From NCBI GenBank assembly GCA_018222585.1, contig JAAFAB010000021.1, forward strand, positions 1 to 41,685: a stretch of DNA of 41,685 bases, in the 5' to 3' direction. Below are positions 35,522 to 41,685 of this stretch, in pieces (position 1 is the stretch's first letter; each line of letters begins with the position of its first letter). The notes under the pieces are model-generated. The model saw only the letters and a program-made list of their open reading frames with translations. It was not told where the DNA came from and made no database searches. This DNA comes from Paracoccaceae bacterium. Its GTDB lineage: Bacteria > Pseudomonadota > Alphaproteobacteria > Rhodobacterales > Rhodobacteraceae. Made by a program: the position numbers and the translations under genes.

Positions 35522-36334
35522 TCAACCCTGCTTGCGCGCGTGCTGCTCGGCGATGAAGGCGCGCAGCATCGGGAAACGGTCGCGCATCTGGCGCCGGTGC
35601 ACGGGCTTCAGCGGCTTCGAGCGGTCGTACTTCCCCGCGCTGTCATTGTCGGCATGGATCGTGCGCAGGTAGTGGAACTGCATGTCGTTGACCACCACCG
35701 AGGGATGATTCCACGCCAGTTTCTTATGTGAAATCAGATAGATGTTCTTGGTTGACTTGATCGGCGCCAGCAGGGCGAGCCCCTGGTTGTTGTAAGGGCT
35801 CTCGCGCAGGTAGAAGTTCAGGCCACCGTCCTCCTCGATCACCATCGAGACACCACGGGAGTGGCTGAAGAACATGTAATCGCGGCTCGGCGCCGGGCGC
35901 GCCATGGCCAGTCGCGCGCTTTGTCCGAGGTCGGCCAGGAAGTCCTTCGCCAGCGCGTCGTCGTCGTCCAGCACGACCTCAAGCACATGGCTGTCAGGCC
36001 GGCCAGTCATGATGTCCTGGCGGATCTCGCGGAAGATGTCGCCGGCCACGCCGGGGCCACGGACATGGATCGAGCCCCTGTCGCCCAGCGTATCGCCGAC
36101 GGCCTCGCGCAGCAGCGCCAGGTGGTCGGCGGGCAGGTCCTCGCTGGTCAGCAGGGCAAAGTGGAAGTTGCCGTCGCTCTGATCCGCCAGAGAGGCCAGG
36201 GCCAGGCCGCGGAACAGCCGGAACCGTTCCGCCAGGCGGTCGGCATCGAAGAGCACCGCCTTGTCCCGGCTGGCCTCAGAGCGCCAGCCGGACTGGCCGA
36301 AATAGGCATAGCGCATTTCCACGATAGGCAGCAT
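35522..36334 (-). CDS. Putative glycosyltransferase (rhamnosyltransferase-like)
   Basis: A 270-residue protein. The region RLAERFRLFRGLALASLADQ, followed by FHFALLTSEDLP (about 28-66), resembles the family annotated as putative rhamnosyl transferase, in which a mobile segment precedes a GT-A-like core. A DDDDAL run (about 126-131), fitting a nucleotide-sugar/metal site, follows at VVLDDDDALAKDF. No signal peptide or membrane segment. Start at 36334 with GGAGG eleven bases upstream. It follows tig on the same strand but beyond a terminator. The substrate is unknown. Confidence 0.65.
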   Translation of the reverse strand: MLPIVEMRYAYFGQSGWRSEASRDKAVLFDADRLAERFRLFRGLALASLADQSDGNFHFALLTSEDLPADHLALLREAVGDTLGDRGSIHVRGPGVAGDIFREIRQDIMTGRPDSHVLEVVLDDDDALAKDFLADLGQSARLAMARPAPSRDYMFFSHSRGVSMVIEEDGGLNFYLRESPYNNQGLALLAPIKSTKNIYLISHKKLAWNHPSVVVNDMQFHYLRTIHADNDSAGKYDRSKPLKPVHRRQMRDRFPMLRAFIAEQHARKQG

Positions 36335-36422
36335 CGACCGGGATCCTCCACTGACGCGCCGAGGCGTCTTCCCGGGGAGGTTCCCCTGCCCGCCGCGATC
36401 TGTCAACCGCCTGTCGGGTAAA

Positions 36423-36452
36423 GAAAAAGGGCCGCCCCGGGGGGGGCGACCC
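36423..36452 (-). terminator. Intrinsic terminator of tig
   Basis: On the minus strand GGGTCGCCCC (36452-36443) and GGGGCGGCCC (36438-36429) pair with one G-U pair, followed by TTTTTC. Confidence 0.85.
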
Positions 36453-36477
36453 TTCTGCAATCAGTGCAGGGCGAAGA

Positions 36478-37806
36478 TCACTCTTCGTCCAGCGCCTCGA
36501 CGGCCTTCTGCAGGTCGTCCTTGGACACTTCCTTCTCCGAGACATCGGCCAGTTCGACGATGTAGTCGACAACCTTGTCCTCGAAGATCGGGGCGCGCAG
36601 CTGTTGCTGCATCTGTGGGTTCTGCTGGACGAACTCGAAGAACTGGCGTTCCTGGCCCGGGTACTGGCGCGCCTGGTTCATGACCGCCTGGGTCATTTCC
36701 TGGTCAGTCACCTGCACTTCGGCCTTCTGACCCAGCTCTGCCAGCAGCAGGCCCAGCTTCACGCGGCGCTCGGCCAGCTTGTTGTGCTCGTCGGTCGGCT
36801 CGATGCTGTCGTGGTCATGACCCTGGTGATCCGGGTTTTCCTCGTGCCACAGCTGATGCGCGATCTGGCCGGCTTCGGCTTCCACCAGGCTCGGCGGCAG
36901 TTCGAAGGAGACCTTCTCGTCCAGCACGTCCAGCAGCTTGCGCTTCATGACCGCGCGGGCCGCGCCGGCGTATTCGGCTTCCAGACGCTCGGCGATCTGG
37001 CCCTTCAGGGCCGCCAGGTCCTCGGCGCCGAACTTCTTGGCCAGTTCGTCATCCACTTCGGCGGCCTTGGGGGCCTTCACGTCCTTGATCTTGCACTCGA
37101 AGACCGCGGCCTTGCCGGCCAGGTTGGCGGCGCCGTATTCCTCGGGGAAGGTCACTTCGACGTTCTTCTCCTCGCCCGCCTTGGTGCCCTTCAGCTGGTC
37201 CTCGAAACCGGGAATGAAGGAGTTCGAACCCAGCACCAGCGGATAGTCTTCCGCCGCGCCGCCCTCGAAGGCTTCGCCGTCGACCTTGCCGAGGAAGTCG
37301 ATGACCACCTGGTCACCCTCTTCGGCGGCGCCGTCCTTGGTCTCGAAGTCCTGGGCGGTCTCGGCCAGGTTGGCCAGGGCCTCGTCCACGGCCTCATCAC
37401 CGGCCTTGGCGACCAGCTTCTCCAGCGAGATCGACTTCAGGTCGACTTCGGGAATCTCGGGCAGCTTCTCGTAGGCCATCTCGACCACGACGTCGTCGCC
37501 CTCTTTCCAGGTCTCGCCGTCGACCATGTTGACCGAAGGCTGCATGGCGGGCTTGTCACCGGTTTCCTCGAAATGGGCGTTCATCGCGCCGTCGACGGCT
37601 TCCTGCATGGCTTCGCCCAGCACGCGCGGGCCGAACTGCTTCTTCAGCAGCGCCATGGGCACCTTGCCCTTGCGGAAGCCCTTCATCTCGACCTCGGGCT
37701 GTGCCTCGGCCAGCTTCTCGTTCACCTTGCTGTCCAGCTCGGCGGCGGTCAGGGTGATGGTGTAGCCGCGTTTCAGCCCCTCGTTCAGGGTCTCGGTGAC
37801 CTGCAT
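36478..37806 (-). CDS. tig: Trigger factor, ribosome-associated chaperone
   Basis: A 442-residue chaperone that meets nascent chains at the ribosome exit. The N-terminal domain has the ribosome-binding signature GFRKGKVP (43-50). The peptidyl-prolyl isomerase domain lies at about 160-245 ([26 protein letters not shown]). The rest is the helical substrate-binding arm domain. The C-terminal end is acidic. Start at 37806 after GGAAGGA; an ATG six codons earlier is ahead of that site. The 252 bases upstream hold no recognised gene. Confidence 0.97.
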   Translation of the reverse strand: MQVTETLNEGLKRGYTITLTAAELDSKVNEKLAEAQPEVEMKGFRKGKVPMALLKKQFGPRVLGEAMQEAVDGAMNAHFEETGDKPAMQPSVNMVDGETWKEGDDVVVEMAYEKLPEIPEVDLKSISLEKLVAKAGDEAVDEALANLAETAQDFETKDGAAEEGDQVVIDFLGKVDGEAFEGGAAEDYPLVLGSNSFIPGFEDQLKGTKAGEEKNVEVTFPEEYGAANLAGKAAVFECKIKDVKAPKAAEVDDELAKKFGAEDLAALKGQIAERLEAEYAGAARAVMKRKLLDVLDEKVSFELPPSLVEAEAGQIAHQLWHEENPDHQGHDHDSIEPTDEHNKLAERRVKLGLLLAELGQKAEVQVTDQEMTQAVMNQARQYPGQERQFFEFVQQNPQMQQQLRAPIFEDKVVDYIVELADVSEKEVSKDDLQKAVEALDEE

Positions 37807-38058
37807 TGTCGCTCGTCCTTCCATACCGGGGCCGTATCCTTCGCACGGCCATCGAAATCAGACGCCCTTCTATGAGCAGGCCCGTCCCGTTGCAAGCTAT
37901 AAGGGCGTGGAAAACCGCTGCCAGGGCGGGTTTCTGCGCCCTTTTCACCGCCTCCGGCCGGGGTCACCGCCCGCGCCGCGCCGCGGCAGGCACCGGCGCG
38001 GCATCCGCCACCCTCTCCGGCAGAGCCGGGCGCACCTCCCCGGCCGGCCCGGGCGCCA

Positions 38059-38970
38059 TCAATATGCCTCGTAGAAGGTCACGGCGGCGTTCATCTCCCG
38101 AAGTGCCACCTCGCCGTGGTAGAGCAGTTGCGACAGCAGCGCCGCATCCGCCGGCTCCCCGGCGGCGATGGCCTTGAGGCGCGGCTCCATCCAGTCCCAG
38201 ACTGCCTGGACCAGTTCCAGCTGAAGGTCGATCTCGAAAGTCGGCGGTTCGATGATGCCATCCCAGGCGTTGCCCATCCGCAGCTTGTAGAGGCTCGAGC
38301 CGAAGGCCGCGACGGTGCCCTGCAACGCCTTGCGGTCGGCGTCCGCGTCGAGGCCGTGGCCCACCATGCAAGCTTCCTTCAGGGCTTTCATCACCAACAT
38401 GCGCTGGCGGCCGGCGACATTGATCGCCGTGGCCAGGTCAGGCGCGATCAGCCCCTCGCCGTAAAGCTGTTCCATCAGGCCCACGGCCTCGTTCATCGTC
38501 ACCAGCACCGCCGGGTTGCGGGCATGGATCACCCGCAGGGCCTGGGCCTCGCCGCCCTCAACGTAGCTCTCGACCGCCCGCCCGTAGCCGCGCCAGAGGG
38601 TGTCGACTGCCGCCAGGGCCTCCAGCACCTCCGGCGCCGACTCCTCCGGCAGGCCCTGCCCGGCGTCGCCATGGCGCAGCCCGTCGTGAGTGCGCGCGAA
38701 CAGCGCATGGGCGCCCTGGGCCCGGCTGCGCGCGCTGTCGGCCTGCACCCCGGCCTCGGCCATGCAGGCCAGCATCGCCATGCGCTGCGACAACATGCGC
38801 TGGCGCCCTGCCAGGTTGATCTTGCGCTTTGCCGCTTCCGGCCCGATCCGCGCCGCCGCCTGCGACAGCGCCGGCGCCAGCCCCGGCGGCAGGGCCAGCA
38901 GCAGCGCCAGCAGGCAGGTCAACAGCAGCCGCAGCGGGCGCAGGGGCAGGGTCCGTCTGGAAACAGGCAT
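38059..38970 (-). CDS. Secreted protein with two PilJ-type domains
   Basis: A 303-residue protein with an N-terminal hydrophobic segment (about 10-38, RPLRLLLTCLLALLLALPP) that is a signal peptide or anchor. Two copies of the PilJ-type sensor motif follow: INLAGRQRMLSQRMAMLACM (51-70) and INVAGRQRMLVMKALKEACM (near 184-203). In PilJ and nitrate-sensing NarX-like proteins such domains lie in the periplasm and bind small ligands. Here no chemotaxis or kinase output domain is attached. Start at 38970, nine bases after GGGA. It is divergent from the ABC exporter gene. Function unknown. Confidence 0.8.
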   Translation of the reverse strand: MPVSRRTLPLRPLRLLLTCLLALLLALPPGLAPALSQAAARIGPEAAKRKINLAGRQRMLSQRMAMLACMAEAGVQADSARSRAQGAHALFARTHDGLRHGDAGQGLPEESAPEVLEALAAVDTLWRGYGRAVESYVEGGEAQALRVIHARNPAVLVTMNEAVGLMEQLYGEGLIAPDLATAINVAGRQRMLVMKALKEACMVGHGLDADADRKALQGTVAAFGSSLYKLRMGNAWDGIIEPPTFEIDLQLELVQAVWDWMEPRLKAIAAGEPADAALLSQLLYHGEVALREMNAAVTFYEAY

Positions 38971-39281
38971 CGGCGCATCCCGGCAGGTCTCGTCGCCGGC
39001 AGGAAACGCCAGGGGAATGGAAATTCCGTTAAGCCCGGCCAGGCCACCGGGGCAGATCGGCCACAGCCGTCGTGACAATTTGATGAAATCCGCCCGCGAG
39101 GGGTGACGTGGCCTGTCCGGCGCTCTAAGAGAGCCCTCACATGACGAGCCCGGAGAGTCGCAAGATGGATGTAAACCGTACCAACGATCCGCAATAAGCG
39201 TCGATCCGGTACGGGTGGGCGCCAGCCCCGCCTCTCTTGCCTTCCTGCCCTTCCCAGACCTTTTCACAGCGGATTTCCGTC
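38971..39281. other. Divergent intergenic region, PilJ-domain gene and ABC exporter
   Basis: A 311-base gap. On the plus strand it holds a tiny open frame, 39141-39197 (18 codons plus stop), with an internal ATG at 39165 that has GGAGAG nine bases upstream. It could be a leader peptide of the ABC gene or chance. No clear promoter boxes. Confidence 0.5.
39141..39197 (+). CDS. Possible leader peptide upstream of the ABC exporter
   Basis: Encodes MTSPESRKMDVNRTNDPQ. The second ATG (39165) has a proper GGAGAG site. It ends 84 bases before the exporter start. Too short to judge; translation is unproven. Confidence 0.2.
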   Translation: MTSPESRKMDVNRTNDPQ

Positions 39282-41117
39282 ATGTTCCGATTCTTCGAAC
39301 ACCTCATCGATCCCTTTCAGCCCTTCCCGGCCCGGACCCCTCCGACCCGGCTGATGCCCTACATGTGGTCGCAGCTGCGCAGCCTCGGCGGCTGGCTGCC
39401 GCTGATGGCCTTCACCTCTCTGCTGGTCGCGCTTGGCGAAAGCCTGCTGTTCTTCTACGCCGGGCGCATCGTCGACCTGATGACCGGCGCCGGGCCTGAT
39501 GGCTTCTGGTCGCAGCACGGGCGCGAGACCCTGCTGGTCGCCCTTGCCCTGCTGCTGCTGCGCCCCGGGCTGATCGGCATCAACCACCTGCTGCTGGAGC
39601 AGACCCTTGTCGGCACGCTGAACGTCCAGTCGCAATGGCGGGCGCACAAGCACCTGCTGGGGCAGTCGATGTCCTTCTTCCAGAACGACTTTGCCGGGCG
39701 GCTGTCGAACCGGGTCATGCAGATGGGCCCGGCGACCGAGGATTCGGCCTATATCTTCCTCGAGGCCATCTGGTTCTCGGCCGTCTACATCGTCGGCGCC
39801 ACCGTGGTGGTCAGCCAGATCAATCCCTGGCTGGCGCTGCTGCTGGCCAGCTGGCTGCTGCTCTATGTCCTCTACATGCAGTACCTCGTGCGCCGCATCA
39901 CCCTGGCGGCTGAAAAATGGTCCGATGGCCGTTCCGCCGTCACCGGCCGGGTGGTCGACGCCTATGCCAACATCGAGGCGGTGAAGCTCTTCGCCGGCAC
40001 CCGCGCGGAAGAGACCTATGCCCTGTCGGCCTTCAAGCGGCTGCGCCTGCGGGTCCACCGCTTCCTGCGGCTGGCGACCGAGATGCAGGTCGTGCTGAAC
40101 CTGCTGAACGGCTACCTGATGGTCTCTGTCGGCGGGCTGGCGGTCTACTTCTGGTCGCAGGGCCTGCTGAGCGTGGGCGAGGTCACGGCGGCCATTGCCC
40201 TGACCATGCGGCTGAACGGCATGTCGGGCTGGATCCTCTGGGTCACCATCCGGCTGTTCGAGCACTTCGGGGTGATCCGCGAGGGGCTGCGCTCGATCGC
40301 CGTGGCCCATTCGGTGACCGATGCGCCCGAGGCCCCCGCCCTGATCGAGGGGCCGGGAGAGATCCGTTTCGAGGACATCAGCCACCACTACGGCAAGGGC
40401 CGGGGCGGGCTGGATCATGTCGACCTGGCCATCGCCCCGGGCGAGAAGGTCGGGCTGGTCGGCCCCTCGGGGGCGGGCAAGTCGACGCTGATCTCGCTGC
40501 TGCTGCGCTTCCGCGACGTGGAACAGGGCCGCATCCTGATCGACGGCCAGGACATCGGCGCGGTGACGCAGGAAAGCCTGCGCCACGCCATCGGCGTGGT
40601 CAGCCAGGACAGCTCGCTTCTGCACCGTTCGATCCGCGCCAACCTGCTTTATGCCCGTCCTGACGCCAGCGAAGAGATGATGGTGGCCGCCGCGAAGAAG
40701 GCCGAGGCGCATGACTTCATCCTCGGGCTGGAAGATCGCGAGGGGCGCACCGGTTACAGCGCCCAGGTCGGCGAGCGCGGCGTGCGCCTGTCGGGTGGCC
40801 AGCGCCAGCGTATCGCCATTGCCCGGATGATCCTGAAGGATGCGCCCATCGTCATCCTGGACGAAGCCACCTCGGCGCTCGACAGCGAGGTCGAGGCCGC
40901 CATTCAGCGCTCGCTGCACGCGGCGATGGAGGGCAAGACGGTGATTGCCATCGCGCACCGCCTCTCGACCCTGGCCGAGATGGACCGGATCGTGGTCATG
41001 CAGGAAGGCCGCATCGTCGAGGACGGCTCCCATGCGGCACTGCTGCGCCGGGGCGGGCTCTATGCCCGGCTCTGGACCCGGCAGTCGGGCGGTTTCCTCG
41101 CCGACAGCGAGTCCTGA
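39282..41117 (+). CDS. ABC exporter, fused membrane and ATPase domains
   Basis: A 611-residue half-transporter of the MsbA-like type that works as a dimer. Residues 1-330 hold six membrane helices, with the SMSFFQNDFAGRLSNRVMQ coupling region near 128-146 as in lipid and drug exporters. The ATPase has Walker A GPSGAGKST (394-402), signature LSGGQ (503-507), Walker B with DEATSALD (from 527) and the switch histidine H559 in IAHRLST. All catalytic parts are intact. The ribosome binding site is weak. Substrate unknown. A GC-rich terminator follows. Confidence 0.93.
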   Translation: MFRFFEHLIDPFQPFPARTPPTRLMPYMWSQLRSLGGWLPLMAFTSLLVALGESLLFFYAGRIVDLMTGAGPDGFWSQHGRETLLVALALLLLRPGLIGINHLLLEQTLVGTLNVQSQWRAHKHLLGQSMSFFQNDFAGRLSNRVMQMGPATEDSAYIFLEAIWFSAVYIVGATVVVSQINPWLALLLASWLLLYVLYMQYLVRRITLAAEKWSDGRSAVTGRVVDAYANIEAVKLFAGTRAEETYALSAFKRLRLRVHRFLRLATEMQVVLNLLNGYLMVSVGGLAVYFWSQGLLSVGEVTAAIALTMRLNGMSGWILWVTIRLFEHFGVIREGLRSIAVAHSVTDAPEAPALIEGPGEIRFEDISHHYGKGRGGLDHVDLAIAPGEKVGLVGPSGAGKSTLISLLLRFRDVEQGRILIDGQDIGAVTQESLRHAIGVVSQDSSLLHRSIRANLLYARPDASEEMMVAAAKKAEAHDFILGLEDREGRTGYSAQVGERGVRLSGGQRQRIAIARMILKDAPIVILDEATSALDSEVEAAIQRSLHAAMEGKTVIAIAHRLSTLAEMDRIVVMQEGRIVEDGSHAALLRRGGLYARLWTRQSGGFLADSES

Positions 41118-41120
41118 CCC

Positions 41121-41168
41121 GGCGGCGGCGGATCGGTCCTCCGACCCGCCGCCGCCTCTCCCTCTTCC
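41121..41168 (+). terminator. Terminator-like hairpin after the ABC exporter
   Basis: GGCGGCGGCGG (41121-41131) and CCGCCGCCGCC (41146-41156) form an 11-base stem, followed by TCTCCCTCTTCC. The tail is only pyrimidine-rich. Confidence 0.6.
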
Positions 41169-41685
41169 TGCCGGCATCTTCTGCCCGCCGGAGCGCCCCC
41201 GACCCCGTCGGGGGGGGGACAGCTATCCCCTGCCCCCGCCTGAACTCACCCTCGCCTGGCTTGCTCCCGGCCTGGCCCCATGCGCATGAGCGCCTCCGAC
41301 ACCGAAACGATGCCGAGAGCGCCCCAGACCTCGAATCACCCGATATCACGGGCACCAGAACCGCTCCCTGCCGAGTTGAGGCAGCTCCGTTGCGGCGGGG
41401 AATGTCGGCGGCGGCGGCAGGGCGCTGCACCCTGGCGCAAGGAGGCTGCCCTGCGCCGCCAGAACGCCCCTGCGACCGGGCCGCACCGCTTTCCAAAGCG
41501 GCTGAGGTTGGGCCCCGGGACGCGGGCCCGGCGCTTGGCAGAGACCGCCCGACCGTCCCGCGGCCGCCCTTTCGGCTCGCCCCGAATACCCTGGCCCCCC
41601 CCCCCCCCCACCCCCCCCCCCCCCCCGGCTTGCGCCCTCGTGACAGCCGTGATCTGTCGTTTCCCCCGGTGACCCCGGCACACCC
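41169..41685. other. Non-coding end of the window
   Basis: No gene, RNA or clear signal recognised. Open frames on both strands have no ribosome binding site and low-complexity translations. The main feature is the C-tract at 41595-41626. Confidence 0.6.
41595..41626. repeat. Poly-C tract C15-A-C16
   Basis: Fifteen C (41595-41609), one A (41610), sixteen C (41611-41626). It lies about 480 bases after the ABC exporter, outside any recognised gene, and 59 bases before the window's end. Confidence 0.9.

Noticed and set aside
39264..41177. Open frame of 637 codons antisense to the ABC exporter
   Set aside because: The exporter has all ATPase motifs; the antisense frame is a composition effect.

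Overview
The window is a 41.7 kb piece of a very GC-rich alphaproteobacterial chromosome, most probably from the Rhodobacteraceae (Roseobacter/Paracoccus-type). Three things point there: a pyruvate dehydrogenase E1-beta that carries its own lipoyl domain, an L9 protein with a long acidic tail, and above all a complete Rhodobacter capsulatus-type gene transfer agent (GTA) cluster flanked by cysE. No rRNA, tRNA, CRISPR array or insertion sequence was recognised.

Layout. 1-5057: an FtsB/DivIC-like division gene behind a cluster of GANTC sites, then pdhA-pdhB-pdhC with a promoter, a palindromic operator overlapping the expected start of transcription, and a terminator. 5135-7060: a YukJ/DUF2278 gene and, convergent to it, cysE. 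7198-21486: the GTA structural operon, all on the minus strand, in the order g1, g2, g3, g3.5, g4, g5, g6, g7, g8, g9, g10, g10.1, g11, g12, g13, g14, g15; every gene looks intact and most are joined by ATGA overlaps. 21731-27432: the fatty-acid cluster fabD, fabG, acpP, an unknown gene, fabF, and mltG, also on the minus strand and reading toward the GTA. 27702-29981: a cytochrome b561-YceI fusion and a secreted YceI protein, with a broken SnoaL-like gene between them. 30500-31785: rpsF-rpsR-rplI with promoter and terminator. 31814-33577: a decayed AraC-type regulator divergent from an intact short-chain dehydrogenase. 33615-35521: a 2,2-dialkylglycine decarboxylase-like enzyme divergent from an Lrp/AsnC regulator. 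35522-37806: a putative glycosyltransferase and tig. 38059-41117: a PilJ-domain protein divergent from an ABC exporter. The last 570 bases are non-coding and contain a C15-A-C16 tract.

How it fits together. Most of the window is housekeeping (division, pyruvate oxidation, cysteine, fatty acids, ribosome, protein folding). The special element is the domesticated, phage-derived GTA, which packages host DNA. Its control regions are the most interesting part. A near-consensus sigma-70 promoter lies just ahead of g1 and is followed within about 30-50 bases by an intrinsic terminator, an arrangement like phage late promoters that depend on antitermination. A second 451-base non-coding island splits g2 from g3; it holds six phased TTYGCA repeats, another terminator-like hairpin, and a hairpin that pairs with the ribosome binding site of the portal gene. 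These structures are read directly from the sequence; the regulatory interpretation is inference.
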